A DNA stretch of 43,558 nt from Desulfonatronovibrio sp. (GTDB taxonomy: Bacteria > Desulfobacterota > Desulfovibrionia > Desulfovibrionales > Desulfonatronovibrionaceae). The stretch covers positions 1 through 43,558 of the forward strand of contig PWNK01000037.1 of NCBI GenBank assembly GCA_003557865.1, written 5' to 3'. The position numbers were made by a program, and so were the translations under genes. This document shows positions 16,846 to 26,591 of this stretch, one piece after another. Under the pieces are notes generated by a model that was given only the letters and a program-made list of their open reading frames with translations, did not search any database and was not told where the DNA came from. How positions within the stretch are numbered: position 1 is the stretch's first letter; each line of letters begins with the position of its first letter.

Positions 16846-19473
16846 TTACAAAGTAGCCTTTTCCTCCACCTCTTCAAAGGCTTCAATTATATCCCCGATT
16901 TTGATGTCATTAAATTTTTCAAGTCCGGCACCGCATTCATAGCCCTTGCCGACTTCCTTGACATCATCCTTGAATCTTTTAAGGGAGCTGAGTTTGCCGG
17001 TAATGACGACCACCCCGTCCCGAAGCAGCCTGACCTTGGCGTTTCTGGTCAGCTTGCCGTCTGAAACCATGCACCCGGCAACGGTTCCGACTTTGGGAAC
17101 GCTGAAGGTCTGGATGACCTCGGCCTGGCCCAGATACTGTTCCCTGATGACCGGGGCCAGCATTCCGGTCATTGCATCCCGGATGTCATTGACCAGGTTG
17201 TATATGATGTCATAAAATCTTATCTCCACTTTCTCCTGTTCGGCCACATCCTTGACCCTGGACGTAGGTCTGACGTTGAACCCTATGATTATCGCCGATG
17301 ATGCGGAGGCCAGGAGAATGTCTGATTCTGAGATTGTTCCGGCTCCGGCATGGATGATGTTGATTTTCACAGCGTCGGTGGACAGCTTGTTCAGGGCTTC
17401 TGATATGGCTTCAAGTGAACCCTGAACGTCAGCCTTGAGGACCAGATTCAGATTGAGCACTTCCCCGTCAGCCTTGGAAGCCAGAAAGCTTTCCAGTGTG
17501 ATCTTGGATTCCCTGGCCAGTTCTTTTTCCCTTTGCTTGGTCTGTCTGGTTTCGGAGATTTTTCTGGCCACTTTTTCGTCCTTGACCACCACAAATTCAT
17601 CTCCGGCTTCAGGAACTCCCTCAAACCCCTGAACTTCAACCGGGGTTGACGGTCCTGCAAAATCAATCTTCTGTCCCTGGTCATTGAACATGGCCCTGAC
17701 TTTACCATGAACAAGGCCGCATACAAAAGCATCTCCCTGCCTGAGGGTCCCGCCCTGGACCAGCAGAGTTCCTATGGCGCCTCTTCCCTTGTCAAGGCGG
17801 GCCTCTACAATGTGTCCCAGAGCGTGTTTATCCGGATTGGCTTTGAGTTCAAGCACTTCTGACTGCAGAATAACCATTTCCAGCAGGGAGTCGATGCCCA
17901 GCTTTTTCTTGGCTGATACTTCCGTAAAAATGGTGTCCACTCCCCAGTCTTCGGGAACCAGGCCGAGGTCGGCCAGTTCGCGCTTGACCCTGTCCGGGTT
18001 GGCACCTTCCTTGTCAATCTTATTGACAGCCACCACAATGGGCACACCTGCGGCTCTGGAGTGGTTGACCGCTTCCCTGGTCTGATCCATTACCCCGTCG
18101 TCGGCAGCTACAACCAGGATGACAATGTCAGTAACCTGGGCACCCCTTGCCCGCATGGCGGTAAAGGCCTCATGGCCGGGTGTGTCCAGGAATACCAAGT
18201 CTCCTCTTGGGGTTGTAACGTAATAGGCCCCGATATGCTGGGTGATCCCTCCGGCCTCACCCGAGGCTATCTTGGACTCCCGGATGGAATCCAGAAGGGA
18301 TGTCTTGCCGTGGTCCACGTGACCCATGATGGTCACCACCGGGGATCTGGGCTTTAACTTATCAGGATCGTCCTTTTCTTTGGGGAGCATGAAAATGTCT
18401 TCTGAAAAGCCTGTTTTTTCGACCTCGAACTCGTATTCGGCAGCAATAATTGCAGCCGTATCAAAATCAATGGACTGGTTGATTGTGGCCATGATCCCAA
18501 GACCGAGCAGGGTCTTGATCAGATCCTGGGCCTTGATGCCCATCTGCCCGGCTAAATCGGAGACGCGAATGGCTTCATCAATCCTGATTTTTTTTCTGGA
18601 GGGCCTGGTGGTGTGAGGTTGAGTCTTGGCCTGTTCATCAATCTTCGATTTCTTGTCCTTAAGCAGTTTGATCTTGCCGCCGGTCCTGTCCGCAACTTTG
18701 CTCGATTTCTGTTTCCGGAAATCAATGGAGGTCTTTTTGGCTTCTTCAATGTCCTGGTAATATCCCTTGAAATCAACTACCCGCTTGTCTTTCTTCTCTT
18801 TCTTTCTTTTTCTCTTCTTTTTTGCTTCCTTGGCTTCCTCAGTATCTTTGGCCGGTGCTTCCACAGCCTGACCCGGAATGGCCTGGGCTGCGGCCCTGTC
18901 TGGTAAAGTTTCAGCTGAAACTGGTTCAGGCTTGGGTTCAGGCTTGGAGATAATTGTAACCTGAGGTTCAGGAACAGTTTTTCTGGGTTTTCTGGTTTTT
19001 TTGGCTTTTGGTACGGACGGAGTTGTTTCCAGGGTTTCTTCTTTCAGGGGGGCATCCTGTACTTGGGACGCCAGTTCCTTATCTTCTAAAACCGGCTTTT
19101 CAGGTGTGGTTTGATCTTTATCTTGTTTTAGCTGTTCAGTCTCCTGATCTTTAGCCTGTTCAGGGGCAGAGGGCTCTCCGGACAAATCAGGGGTTACATC
19201 AAGCCCTGCTTTTTCAGCTTCAGGTGCTGGTTCGGGCTCCCGGGCTATTTTTTTTCTTCTTCTGACAATAACACCTGTTTTTGCGACTGTCTGGGTAACT
19301 TTTTCCGGGGAGGACTGGGAATGTCTTTTGCGGGCCTGGGCAGCCTGATCCTCATCAAGGCTGCTCATGTGGCTTTTGTCCGAGATATCCAGTTCCCGCA
19401 GCAGCTGAATCAGCTCCTTGTTGGAGATGCCCAGTTCCTGGGACAGTTCTCTGACTCTGATCTTATCGGACAT
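16846..19473 (-). CDS. infB: Translation initiation factor IF-2
   Basis: A GTPase that brings initiator tRNA to the 30S subunit and promotes subunit joining. From the ATG at 19473 (AGGGGG upstream) the product is 875 residues, starting [20 protein letters not shown], the IF2-N domain. A long charged linker (about 55-295) rich in Lys, Glu and Pro follows, then a second IF2-N-like segment (about 297-335). The G domain has GHVDHGKT at 384-391, DTPGHEAF, and NKID. The remaining C-terminal beta-barrel and IF2-C domains include [13 protein letters not shown]. The ATG shares one base with the upstream rnpM stop codon (TAATG), a tight coupling. The linker has very biased composition but no exact repeats. 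Confidence 0.98.
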   Translation of the reverse strand: MSDKIRVRELSQELGISNKELIQLLRELDISDKSHMSSLDEDQAAQARKRHSQSSPEKVTQTVAKTGVIVRRRKKIAREPEPAPEAEKAGLDVTPDLSGEPSAPEQAKDQETEQLKQDKDQTTPEKPVLEDKELASQVQDAPLKEETLETTPSVPKAKKTRKPRKTVPEPQVTIISKPEPKPEPVSAETLPDRAAAQAIPGQAVEAPAKDTEEAKEAKKKRKRKKEKKDKRVVDFKGYYQDIEEAKKTSIDFRKQKSSKVADRTGGKIKLLKDKKSKIDEQAKTQPHTTRPSRKKIRIDEAIRVSDLAGQMGIKAQDLIKTLLGLGIMATINQSIDFDTAAIIAAEYEFEVEKTGFSEDIFMLPKEKDDPDKLKPRSPVVTIMGHVDHGKTSLLDSIRESKIASGEAGGITQHIGAYYVTTPRGDLVFLDTPGHEAFTAMRARGAQVTDIVILVVAADDGVMDQTREAVNHSRAAGVPIVVAVNKIDKEGANPDRVKRELADLGLVPEDWGVDTIFTEVSAKKKLGIDSLLEMVILQSEVLELKANPDKHALGHIVEARLDKGRGAIGTLLVQGGTLRQGDAFVCGLVHGKVRAMFNDQGQKIDFAGPSTPVEVQGFEGVPEAGDEFVVVKDEKVARKISETRQTKQREKELARESKITLESFLASKADGEVLNLNLVLKADVQGSLEAISEALNKLSTDAVKINIIHAGAGTISESDILLASASSAIIIGFNVRPTSRVKDVAEQEKVEIRFYDIIYNLVNDIRDAMTGMLAPVIREQYLGQAEVIQTFSVPKVGTVAGCMVSDGKLTRNAKVRLLRDGVVVITGKLSSLKRFKDDVKEVGKGYECGAGLEKFNDIKIGDIIEAFEEVEEKATL

Positions 19474-19709
19474 TACAAAACCCCCTTGCACTTATGGATC
19501 CATCCCCTGAATCTGTCAATTTTTTCCGCGCATGCCTTTTCCGGGCAAACATAGAAGCCCCTGCCCTGTCTTGCTCCCTGTGGGTCAGGTATGGGTCTGC
19601 CGGCCCGGTTTTGCGGACAGGTGTATCTCAGCAGCAAGGCCTTGGGCTTCTTAGCGCGGCAAATCACGCATGTTCTGACAGGAACATGTTTATTCATAAC
19701 TTCTGACAT
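19473..19709 (-). CDS. rnpM: RnpM/YlxR family RNA-binding protein (DUF448)
   Basis: A 78-residue protein of the YlxR/DUF448 family, shown in Bacillus to bind RNA and modulate RNase P (RnpM). The family pattern is clear: [14 protein letters not shown] at the start and [16 protein letters not shown] near the C-terminus. Four Cys residues (two CxxC-like pairs) could bind zinc, as in some members. The start may be the first ATG (19709) or the fifth-codon ATG (19697). It lies directly after nusA and overlaps the infB start by one base, the standard nusA-ylxR-infB order. The RNase P role here is inference from homologues. Confidence 0.92.
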   Translation of the reverse strand: MSEVMNKHVPVRTCVICRAKKPKALLLRYTCPQNRAGRPIPDPQGARQGRGFYVCPEKACAEKIDRFRGWIHKCKGVL

Positions 19710-19712
19710 CGA

Positions 19713-21086
19713 TTATTTGCTGCCTTCTTCATTAATCCGGCCCTGGTCGCTCAATTCGGGATCAGCGGACATGTCCGGACCAGGGGAATCAGCTGAGTCA
19801 GCCGCCTCGTCTGATGTTTGCGAAGGATCATCCTTGTCCTTATCTTCAGTCTGCTCTCTTGGTGCCAGAAAATATACGGCGCTCATGAGGCTGGCCAGGT
19901 TCTCATCTGAAAGCCCAAGGGTTTCCTGGATTTTTTCCTCGCCTGTCTCCACCAGCTGCTCAAGGCTTTCAATCCCATGACTGGAGAAATCGCTGACTGA
20001 AACACCTGCAGCGCTGGCCAGCTGTTCCATTATCTGCTGATGCTCGTTTATCTGAGTGTATTTTGTTTCTGTGTAGACATCGATTTTCCAGCCCAGAAGG
20101 GTGGAGGCCAGCTTTACGTTCTGGCCTTTTTTCCCGATGGCGGGTGTAAGCTGGTCGTCTGGAACAACAACTTCAAGGGTTTTTTCATCTTCATCAACGG
20201 TTATTCTTGAAATCCTGGCAGGTGAGAGAGCGTTGGCCGCATATGTAGCAATATCCGGCTTCCAGATCACGATGTCTATTCTTTCCCCTTTCAGTTCCTG
20301 AACAATGTTCTGAATGCGAGAACCCTTGACCCCGACACAGGCCCCGATGGGATCAACATCCGAGTCCTTGGACATGACCGCAACTTTGGCCCTTTTGCCG
20401 GGATCCCTTGCCACGTTCATGATTTTGATTGTTCCGTCCGAGACTTCCGGGACTTCACGCTTAAACAGGGCCAGCATGTATTCGGGGTGGGACCTTGAGA
20501 CTACGATCTGAGGGGTCCGGCTTTCTTTGCGAACATCGATAATATATGCTTCAACCCGGTCTCCACGGTGGAATCGTTCTTTGGGTATCTGCTCCGATCT
20601 GGGTAGAACTGCTTCAGTTCTGCCCAGGTTTATTATCCATCCGGCCCGGTCCCGGCGCTGTATTATTCCGCTGATAATCTCCCCGATGCGGTCTTTGTAT
20701 TCCTCATAGATTATTTCCTGTTCAGCGTCGCGCATTTTCTGGATCAAAACCTGCTTTGCCGACTGGGCTGCGATCCGTCCCAGATCCTTGACGTTAAGAG
20801 CGAATCCGATTTCATCCTCAAGCTGGACATTGGGATCATGCTTCAGGGCTTCTTCAAGCAGGATCTCGTTTTCCGGATCAGAAATCTCCTCTACTACAAC
20901 CTTGTACCGGTATACATCCATCTCTCCGGTGTCTTCATTGAAATTCACCTCGATATCCAGAATGTTGCCAAACTTCTTGTTGACAGAAGTCCGAACAGCC
21001 TCTTCCAGGGTGTCCACCAGCAGATCTCTGTCAATCCCCTTGTCCTTGCTTATCTGTTCGATAACTCTTTTCAGCTCCAGGCTCAT
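19713..21086 (-). CDS. nusA: Transcription termination/antitermination protein NusA
   Basis: An RNA polymerase-associated factor controlling pausing, termination and antitermination. The 457-residue product has the N-terminal polymerase-binding domain (1-~130), S1 (about 134-198), KH1 with IGACVGVKGSRIQNIVQEL (about 247-265) and KH2 with TPAIGKKGQNVKLASTL (about 314-330). A helical segment (~355-405, DFSSHGIESLEQLVETGEEKI) resembles a single AR repeat-like or HhH module. The last ~45 residues are a very acidic Asp/Ser/Glu tail. GGAGG lies seven bases before the ATG. It follows rimP by 39 bp in the operon. Confidence 0.98.
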   Translation of the reverse strand: MSLELKRVIEQISKDKGIDRDLLVDTLEEAVRTSVNKKFGNILDIEVNFNEDTGEMDVYRYKVVVEEISDPENEILLEEALKHDPNVQLEDEIGFALNVKDLGRIAAQSAKQVLIQKMRDAEQEIIYEEYKDRIGEIISGIIQRRDRAGWIINLGRTEAVLPRSEQIPKERFHRGDRVEAYIIDVRKESRTPQIVVSRSHPEYMLALFKREVPEVSDGTIKIMNVARDPGKRAKVAVMSKDSDVDPIGACVGVKGSRIQNIVQELKGERIDIVIWKPDIATYAANALSPARISRITVDEDEKTLEVVVPDDQLTPAIGKKGQNVKLASTLLGWKIDVYTETKYTQINEHQQIMEQLASAAGVSVSDFSSHGIESLEQLVETGEEKIQETLGLSDENLASLMSAVYFLAPREQTEDKDKDDPSQTSDEAADSADSPGPDMSADPELSDQGRINEEGSK

Positions 21087-21125
21087 GGCCTTCCTCCATA
21101 AAAAATATTTCCTGCGGCAAAAACT

Positions 21126-21593
21126 CTAAAAAACAAGCTTAGCCTTATCAATCTCGCTCCATTCGAAACTCCATTTTTCAGGAGTTTTTGAGTCGAGGAC
21201 TACTCTTTCTCCTTCAATTTTCAGCAGGTCAGCAGTAAAATTTTTTCTGCCGCCCCGTGGCTGTTTCAAGGTGAGTTTGACTTTGTTTCCGACAAATTTC
21301 TTCATCTGTGCAGGGTTGAAAAAGATCCTGTCCAGACCGGGAGAAGAAACTTCAAGGGTATAGCTGCCAGGAACAATATCTTCCACGTCCAGAACCACGC
21401 TCAGGTTCCTGCTCAGTTCGGCGCACTGTTCAACGCTTACCCCGTGCTGCGAGTCAATATAAATCCTGAGGATACCTTTCTTTCCTCCAGGGCCGGGAAA
21501 AAATTCCATTCCCCACAGCTCAATCCCCATGATCCGGCAGCTGGTTAGGGCCAGGTCCCAAAGCCTGGCTTCAGTCTGCTGATAATCAACCAT
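21126..21593 (-). CDS. rimP: Ribosome maturation factor RimP
   Basis: A 30S assembly factor. The 155-residue product starts at the ATG at 21593 (MVDYQQTEARLWDL), which has GGAG six bases upstream. The frame extends to a TTG at 21611, but that codon lies inside the T-run of a terminator, so it is unlikely to be used. Family marks are GIELWGMEFFPGPGGKKGILRIYID and SYTLEVSSPGLDRIF, with a C-terminal SH3-like domain ending EIDKAKLVF. It is the first gene of the rimP-nusA-rnpM-infB-DUF503-rbfA-nrnA-truB-rpsO-pnp operon. An intrinsic terminator separates it from the tRNA gene upstream. Confidence 0.95.
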   Translation of the reverse strand: MVDYQQTEARLWDLALTSCRIMGIELWGMEFFPGPGGKKGILRIYIDSQHGVSVEQCAELSRNLSVVLDVEDIVPGSYTLEVSSPGLDRIFFNPAQMKKFVGNKVKLTLKQPRGGRKNFTADLLKIEGERVVLDSKTPEKWSFEWSEIDKAKLVF

Positions 21594-21609
21594 CCAACTC
21601 TCCGAAATC

Positions 21610-21636
21610 AAAAAAAAAGTGGACCAAAAGGCCCAC
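21610..21636 (-). terminator. Intrinsic terminator between tRNA-Gly and rimP
   Basis: Read leftward, a 7-bp stem with one G-U pair (21630-21636 and 21619-21625, GTGGGCC against GGTCCAC) encloses a TTTT loop and is followed by nine T residues (21610-21618). It would end the tRNA transcript only 17 bp before the rimP ATG, so partial read-through could feed the nusA operon. Confidence 0.9.
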
Positions 21637-21663
21637 CCCAGTTAGTGTCAACAATTCATGGAG

Positions 21664-21739
21664 TGGAGCGGGTGACGGGGATCGAACCCGCGACACCAAG
21701 CTTGGGAAGCTTGTACTCTACCAGCTGAGATACACCCGC
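21664..21739 (-). tRNA. tRNA-Gly (anticodon CCC)
   Basis: A 76-nt cloverleaf on the minus strand with encoded CCA. The acceptor stem is GCGGGTG paired with CACCCGC, with T73 as discriminator. The anticodon stem CAAGC/GCTTG encloses TTCCCAA, giving CCC, which reads GGG. The T-arm is GCGGG-TTCGATC-CCCGT with a G-U at its base. The D-stem keeps three pairs, but position 10-25 is U-U rather than the usual G-C. U8, the AGCTGGTA D-loop and TTC of the T-loop are normal. It lies upstream of rimP in the same direction. Confidence 0.96.
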
Positions 21740-21787
21740 TCTGTTAAATAAATATGTCTTTCTGCTGGAAAATGCAACGATTGTCAA

Positions 21788-21821
21788 GAAAAAGAACATG
21801 AGGGCCGGAAAAAACTCATGT
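21788..21821 (-). terminator. Intrinsic terminator after carA
   Basis: Read leftward, 7-bp arms ACATGAG and CTCATGT (21815-21821 and 21796-21802) enclose a 12-base loop and are followed by TCTTTTTC (21788-21795). It ends the HD-ddl-waaA-kdsB-carA operon just before the tRNA gene. Confidence 0.75.
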
Positions 21822-21868
21822 CCTCTGGACCTTGCTGACTGTTGATGCTCCGGAAGGAAGTCTTCAGG

Positions 21869-22984
21869 CTATTGGGTTATCATCCTCTTGAACCGCGAAA
21901 AAAAGTACCTGCTGTCATGAGGTCCTGAGCTGGCCTCGGGATGGTGCTGGACTGCTATGATCGGTCTGTTTTTGTGCTTGAATCCTTCAAGGGTTCCGTC
22001 ATTGAGGTTGACATGGGTCTGCTGCAGATAGTTCAGCCCATCTATGTCAATGCAGAAACCGTGATTTTGGGCCGAGATTTCAATTTTTCCGGTTTCAAGG
22101 TCCTTGACCGGGTGATTTGCACCGTGATGACCGAATTTGAGCTTGAAGCTTCTTGCCCCCAGGGCCAGCCCAAGCAACTGGTTGCCAAGACATATTCCAC
22201 CGACAGGAAACCTGTCGCAAATTTGTGTGATATTTTCAATGCTCATGGACATTGCTGCCGGGTCACCGGGCCCATTGGTCAGAAAAACACCATCAGGGTT
22301 CAGCAGGCAGACCTGTTCAAAACTGAAAGAAGCCGGAACAACGAGTATGTCCAGGTCCATTTCCTTGAGCAGCCTTAAAATATTCCATTTTACTCCGTAA
22401 TCGTAAACCAGGATCCTTGGTCCTTTCCCGGGCCATTTATAAACTCCCTGGTCCAGACGGACCGGGACAGGGCCTTCATTGGTCCAGGCGTAAGGCTCTG
22501 AGGATCCGGCCTTTTCAGCCAGGTTCCGTCCTTCCATGGGGGGGAGGTTTCTTGCTTTTTCGCTTAATGTGACCGGATCGAGTTCCATTGTGGACATCAA
22601 TCCGCGCATGGCTCCGTGAAGCCTGAGGTGAGTAGTCAGGGCCCTGGTGTCTATTCCTTCTATACCCATTACGTTCTGTCTTGAAAGGTAATCGGGCAGG
22701 GTTTCAGTGGAGCGCCAGTTGGAGGGCTCTTTGCAGCATTCCTTGACGATAAGTGCAGCGGCCTGAATCCTGGAAGATTCCACGTCTTCAGGGTTGACTC
22801 CGTAATTGCCCATCAGCGGATAGGTCATGCAGACCATCTGTCCGATATAGGAGGGGTCAGTGATAATCTCCTGATACCCGGTCATTCCGGTGTTGAAAAT
22901 GACTTCACCTCCGGACTCACCTGACCCTGTAAATGAACGGCCTTCAAACCAGGTTCCGTCTTCAAGGGCTAAAACTGCTTTCAT
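21869..22984 (-). CDS. carA: Carbamoyl-phosphate synthase small (glutaminase) subunit
   Basis: Hydrolyses glutamine to supply ammonia to CarB for carbamoyl phosphate (pyrimidines, arginine). The product is 371 residues from the ATG at 22984, chosen for its AGGAG site; the frame continues 23 codons upstream inside kdsB. The N-terminal half starts [17 protein letters not shown] and contains [16 protein letters not shown]. The class I glutaminase domain has the nucleophile Cys in [13 protein letters not shown] and the His-Glu pair in [12 protein letters not shown]. The gene overlaps kdsB by 23 bp. The large subunit gene carB is not adjacent. A terminator follows. Confidence 0.97.
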   Translation of the reverse strand: MKAVLALEDGTWFEGRSFTGSGESGGEVIFNTGMTGYQEIITDPSYIGQMVCMTYPLMGNYGVNPEDVESSRIQAAALIVKECCKEPSNWRSTETLPDYLSRQNVMGIEGIDTRALTTHLRLHGAMRGLMSTMELDPVTLSEKARNLPPMEGRNLAEKAGSSEPYAWTNEGPVPVRLDQGVYKWPGKGPRILVYDYGVKWNILRLLKEMDLDILVVPASFSFEQVCLLNPDGVFLTNGPGDPAAMSMSIENITQICDRFPVGGICLGNQLLGLALGARSFKLKFGHHGANHPVKDLETGKIEISAQNHGFCIDIDGLNYLQQTHVNLNDGTLEGFKHKNRPIIAVQHHPEASSGPHDSRYFFSRFKRMITQ

Positions 22985-23723
22985 TATGTTTCTCCTGAAT
23001 AATTTTAGTGACTTTCTTGATGTCTTCGGGGGTGTCAACCCCGTGGCTGACACGTTCTGTAACCATGACCTGAATGGGGATATCAGCCTCTAAAAGCCTT
23101 AACTGTTCAAGCCTTTCGATTCTTTCCAGCCGGCCCTGGCCCATTTTGCTGAATGACTTGAGAAGTTTCATTCTGAAGGCGTACAGGCCCACATGGGCGA
23201 ACAGGGAAGCATTTTCACCCGGGTGGGGGATTACGCTTCTTGAAAAGTAGAGGGCCTTGCCTGTCCCGGAAAAAACAACCTTGACCAGATTGATGTTTTG
23301 GGCCTCGTCAAAGCCCACCGGCCTGGCCAGAGTGGATATGCCTACATCTGTTCCAGATACAAAAGGACTAAGCAGCTGGTCAAGCATTTCAGGGTCAAGG
23401 GCCGGCTCATCTCCCTGAATGTTGACAATGACCGATTGATCAGAGGCGCCCAAGGTCTGTGCCGCCTCAAGAACCCTGTCGGTTCCGCTGTTGTGTTCCC
23501 TGGAAGTCATGACTGCAGGGATAAGCAATCCTTTTGCCGCTTCAAGTATTCTTAAGTCATCGGTGGCCAGCAGGACGCGGTCGAAAAGGCTGCATTTCAA
23601 GGCCTGATGGTATACGTGCCAGAACATGGGTCTGCCCAGAATATCGGCCAGAGGTTTGCCTGGAAATCTGGCGGATGCATATCTGGAGGGAATGATCCCG
23701 ATGAATTTCTGATCTGCAGTCAT
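22962..23723 (-). CDS. kdsB: 3-deoxy-manno-octulosonate cytidylyltransferase (CMP-Kdo synthetase)
   Basis: Activates Kdo with CTP for lipid A-core assembly. The 253-residue product (ATG 23723; a GTG two codons earlier is also possible) opens with [26 protein letters not shown]. It contains [17 protein letters not shown], the metal-binding [12 protein letters not shown] and HVGLYAFR, all diagnostic for KdsB. It lies 12 bp after waaA and overlaps carA at its 3' end. Pairing with waaA places it in lipopolysaccharide inner-core synthesis. Confidence 0.97.
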   Translation of the reverse strand: MTADQKFIGIIPSRYASARFPGKPLADILGRPMFWHVYHQALKCSLFDRVLLATDDLRILEAAKGLLIPAVMTSREHNSGTDRVLEAAQTLGASDQSVIVNIQGDEPALDPEMLDQLLSPFVSGTDVGISTLARPVGFDEAQNINLVKVVFSGTGKALYFSRSVIPHPGENASLFAHVGLYAFRMKLLKSFSKMGQGRLERIERLEQLRLLEADIPIQVMVTERVSHGVDTPEDIKKVTKIIQEKHNESSFSP

Positions 23724-23735
23724 AATCACCGCTGG

Positions 23736-24977
23736 TCATTGAATTTTTTTAATCAGTTCCCTGGTCCCGCCCTGCCGTTTCTGAATGAATTGATTAAAAT
23801 CCGAAAAAACCCTGTCCTTTGATACGGACGGGGGCTTTATCAGTCTGGCGTAAAGCTCACGTTCATCTTCAATCCGGCAGAGAAGGTCTGAACTTACTAT
23901 CTCTTGGCCGACCCACTCAAAGTTGTCCCAGAAGGGTCCCACGCACGGAACAATCCCCTGGGAAAGGGGTTCCAGAAAATTCTGACCTCCGCACGGGGCC
24001 AGGCTGCCGCCAACATAAACCGACTTGGCAAGAGCGTAGGCATATACCAGCTCTCCAAACATGTCCCATAAAATAACACCGGGCAAAGAAGGTCTGTTTT
24101 CAAGATCTGAGCGTCTGGACCAGGGTATACCTTCATTTTCCAGGAATTCCTGCCAGCTTTTAATTCTCTCCATGTGTCTGGGAAACAGGGCGATGGTTGT
24201 TTTGGGGTGATCAGAAGAGACCCTCTTGACCAGCCGTCTTATATATATCTCCTCTTCCTTGCGGATCGAACCCAGGACTATGAGGGGATGGCCGGGTTTG
24301 AAATAGGAGGCAAGAGGATTTTTAACATATGGAACAGGACTGGCTTCACTGACAGTATCAAACTTGATGTTGGACATTATTTCTTGATCTGATCCCGAGA
24401 ATATCCATGAAAATCTCTCATTGTCCTTTTCTGAGACGGAAAGAATTCTGACCGGTTTTATCTGGCTGAACAGTCCGGACAGGGGATAATACCTGCAGAA
24501 ACTTTTAAGGCTCATGCGCGCGTTGCCAATGGTCACATCAATGGATCTCTGCCTGCAGTAAAACAGAAGAGCCGGCCATATCTCTGTCTCAAGAAGCAGT
24601 ATCCGCCTTGGCTGAACCCTTGCCAGAGCAATGCTCCATGATGTTAAAAGGTCAAAGGGGAAAAAAACAAGCTTTGTCTGGTCATCTGCATGGCTTTCTA
24701 AGACCTGCATGCCTGAACTGGTGTTGGAGCTGACAATCACTTTGGGGAAGCGCTCCCTGGGCAGTTCTCCCAATACCTGAAGGGCCAGCTTGGCTTCTCC
24801 CACTGAGGAGGCATGAATCCAGAGATCAAAAGGGCCGGACGGCATGCCCAGGCCGAAACGCTGCCGGGAAATGGGCCTTAATCTTTTCACAAAAAAAAGG
24901 AAAGGCAGGGCAAGCAACCAGGCTCCAAAGTAAAGTGCCTGGAAAAAATACAGTGAAAAGGAAGCCTTTCGGGTCAT
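23736..24977 (-). CDS. waaA: 3-deoxy-D-manno-octulosonic acid (Kdo) transferase
   Basis: Transfers Kdo from CMP-Kdo to the lipid A precursor at the inner face of the inner membrane. The 413-residue product has an N-terminal membrane anchor (about 8-28). The acceptor-side motif WIHASSVGEAKLA follows near 53, with the later stretches LLLETEIWPALLFYC, IGNARMS and the C-terminal GGSLAPCGGQNFLEPL, all typical of WaaA. The start ATG overlaps the ddl stop (ATGA). Whether it adds one, two or more Kdo residues cannot be judged from sequence. Confidence 0.96.
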   Translation of the reverse strand: MTRKASFSLYFFQALYFGAWLLALPFLFFVKRLRPISRQRFGLGMPSGPFDLWIHASSVGEAKLALQVLGELPRERFPKVIVSSNTSSGMQVLESHADDQTKLVFFPFDLLTSWSIALARVQPRRILLLETEIWPALLFYCRQRSIDVTIGNARMSLKSFCRYYPLSGLFSQIKPVRILSVSEKDNERFSWIFSGSDQEIMSNIKFDTVSEASPVPYVKNPLASYFKPGHPLIVLGSIRKEEEIYIRRLVKRVSSDHPKTTIALFPRHMERIKSWQEFLENEGIPWSRRSDLENRPSLPGVILWDMFGELVYAYALAKSVYVGGSLAPCGGQNFLEPLSQGIVPCVGPFWDNFEWVGQEIVSSDLLCRIEDERELYARLIKPPSVSKDRVFSDFNQFIQKRQGGTRELIKKIQ

Positions 24978-25897
24978 ATTCTCCTCCTGGTGCGTTTTCC
25001 TGGGTCCAGGGCAAGACTTAGAAGCTTGCCCACAAGGTCTGTAAAATCGAGACCAGCGGCCATGGCTGCCCTGGGAACAAGACTGGTCAGGGTCATTCCG
25101 GGCAGGGTGTTGGCTTCGAGAATATAGACACTGCCCTCTTTGTCCATCATGAAGTCAGTTCTGCTGTAATGCTTGAGGCCCAGTATTTTATGTACCTCAA
25201 GAGCCATTTCCTGAACCATGCGGATGGTTTTTTGAGGTACAGGGGCAGGACATATCTCTGTGGCTCCGTCCGGATCATATTTGCTGTCATAATCAAAGAA
25301 ACTGCCCTTCAAAGGCTTTATGAGCACCGGAGGAAGGGCATCCTGGTCCAGGACAGCACAGGTCAGTTCCAGGCCTTGGACATAGTCTTCAAGTATGATT
25401 TCCTGGTGTTTAGAAGAGAACTGTTCCAGGTAAAGGAGGAGTTGATCAGGGTTTTCAATAATTGCCATGTTCAGGCTTGAACCGCCAGTGTTGGGTTTGG
25501 CCACCAGAGGGTATTTCAACCCGGGAGGAATTCTGTGGCCGTAACCCGGGAGCAAAACCCAGTCTGGAGTTGGCAGTCCGTGGTTTCTCAGGATCTGTTT
25601 GGTCAATGACTTGTTAATGGCCAGAAAGGAGCCCAGCGGTCCTGAACCATGATAGGGAACTCCCAGATCATCGAGAAGGGCCTGGAGCGTCCCGTCTTCC
25701 CCGGGACAGCCGTGCAGGTTGATCATGGCAGCATCGCTGTTCCGGGCCAATTTGATTAATGCATCCAGGTCTGGTTCCAGGTCGAAAAATATTACCTCAT
25801 GTCCCATGTCTTTAAGGGCTTTTTCAATCTGGACTGCTCCGTTCAGGGATACTTCCCGTTCATTAGACCATCCGCCTGCAATTAAAAGCACACGCAT
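24974..25897 (-). CDS. ddl: D-alanine--D-alanine ligase
   Basis: An ATP-grasp enzyme making the D-Ala-D-Ala end of peptidoglycan stem peptides. The 307-residue product has the N-terminal LLIAGGWSNEREVSLNGA, substrate motif NLHGCPGEDGTLQALLD, ATP-binding LVAKPNTGGSSLNM and metal-binding LEANTLPGMTLTSLVPRAA. The usual EINTLPGMT reads EANTLPGMT here, a mild change. It overlaps waaA by 4 bp (ATGA) and the HD-domain gene by 35 bp, so it is clearly part of the operon. Confidence 0.96.
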   Translation of the reverse strand: MRVLLIAGGWSNEREVSLNGAVQIEKALKDMGHEVIFFDLEPDLDALIKLARNSDAAMINLHGCPGEDGTLQALLDDLGVPYHGSGPLGSFLAINKSLTKQILRNHGLPTPDWVLLPGYGHRIPPGLKYPLVAKPNTGGSSLNMAIIENPDQLLLYLEQFSSKHQEIILEDYVQGLELTCAVLDQDALPPVLIKPLKGSFFDYDSKYDPDGATEICPAPVPQKTIRMVQEMALEVHKILGLKHYSRTDFMMDKEGSVYILEANTLPGMTLTSLVPRAAMAAGLDFTDLVGKLLSLALDPGKRTRRRI

Positions 25898-26453
25898 TGA
25901 AATCAGTCCCGAATTTTTGGTTTAACTTGTCCTGGATAGCAACGGCCTGATTCCAGGACCTGTGAATAAGCCCATTCATTGGCCCGTTAGTTCCATATCG
26001 CTGAAAAAGATCTTCGAACCTGGTTTCCAGAGAAACCACCCGGTCATGCTTTACCCTCTTATCACTGTAGATGATGACCAGTGGCAGAAAAAACCTGACG
26101 ATGTCAATGTCCCCGGGCCAGTAGACATGATGCATGACACCCTGGGCTATGGCCGGATTCCCGGTGAGATCCATCACCAGGCTGGCTCCGAGCTGACTGT
26201 GGAAGCCGCCGTGTTCGATACAGTAAAATTTGCCAAGGTCATGGAGAAGGGCACTGGCTACGACCGCCTCTGCCGGAACAGGAAGATCATCCCCGGCCAT
26301 CTGGCAGATTTCATGGGCGACATCCGCCACCCGGCTGCTGTGCTCCCGAATGTGACCGGGCAGGCTGAACTCATCCCAGAAATTGAAACATTCTTTTCTT
26401 GAAGGAACCTTCCAGCTTATGTCGTAGGGGTAGTAAAAGGGTTTGAAGGTCAT
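25863..26453 (-). CDS. HD-domain phosphohydrolase
   Basis: A 196-residue protein from the ATG at 26453; a TTG three codons earlier is also open. The metal-dependent HD pattern is visible: first His in REHSSRVADVAHEI, the HD pair in ASALLHDLGKFYCIEHGG, and later HHVYW, with DKRVKHDRVVSLETRFEDL near the C-terminus. Proteins of this kind hydrolyse nucleotides or other phosphomonoesters; the substrate is not predictable. It overlaps the start of ddl by 35 bp and leads the ddl-waaA-kdsB-carA operon. No clear ribosome-binding site is seen. A family B repeat lies about 140 bp upstream. Confidence 0.85.
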   Translation of the reverse strand: MTFKPFYYPYDISWKVPSRKECFNFWDEFSLPGHIREHSSRVADVAHEICQMAGDDLPVPAEAVVASALLHDLGKFYCIEHGGFHSQLGASLVMDLTGNPAIAQGVMHHVYWPGDIDIVRFFLPLVIIYSDKRVKHDRVVSLETRFEDLFQRYGTNGPMNGLIHRSWNQAVAIQDKLNQKFGTDFNACAFNCRRMV

Positions 26454-26591
26454 GTGATGCAATAATTATGATGATTATTTCACGAAGATTAAAAATTAGC
26501 ATCACTTGGGATAAAAGGCAAAATAAAACTTGTGATGCAGCTGGAAACCGTCGTTGACCTTTGCCACCCGGCTGACTATGTATGCCTTTTA

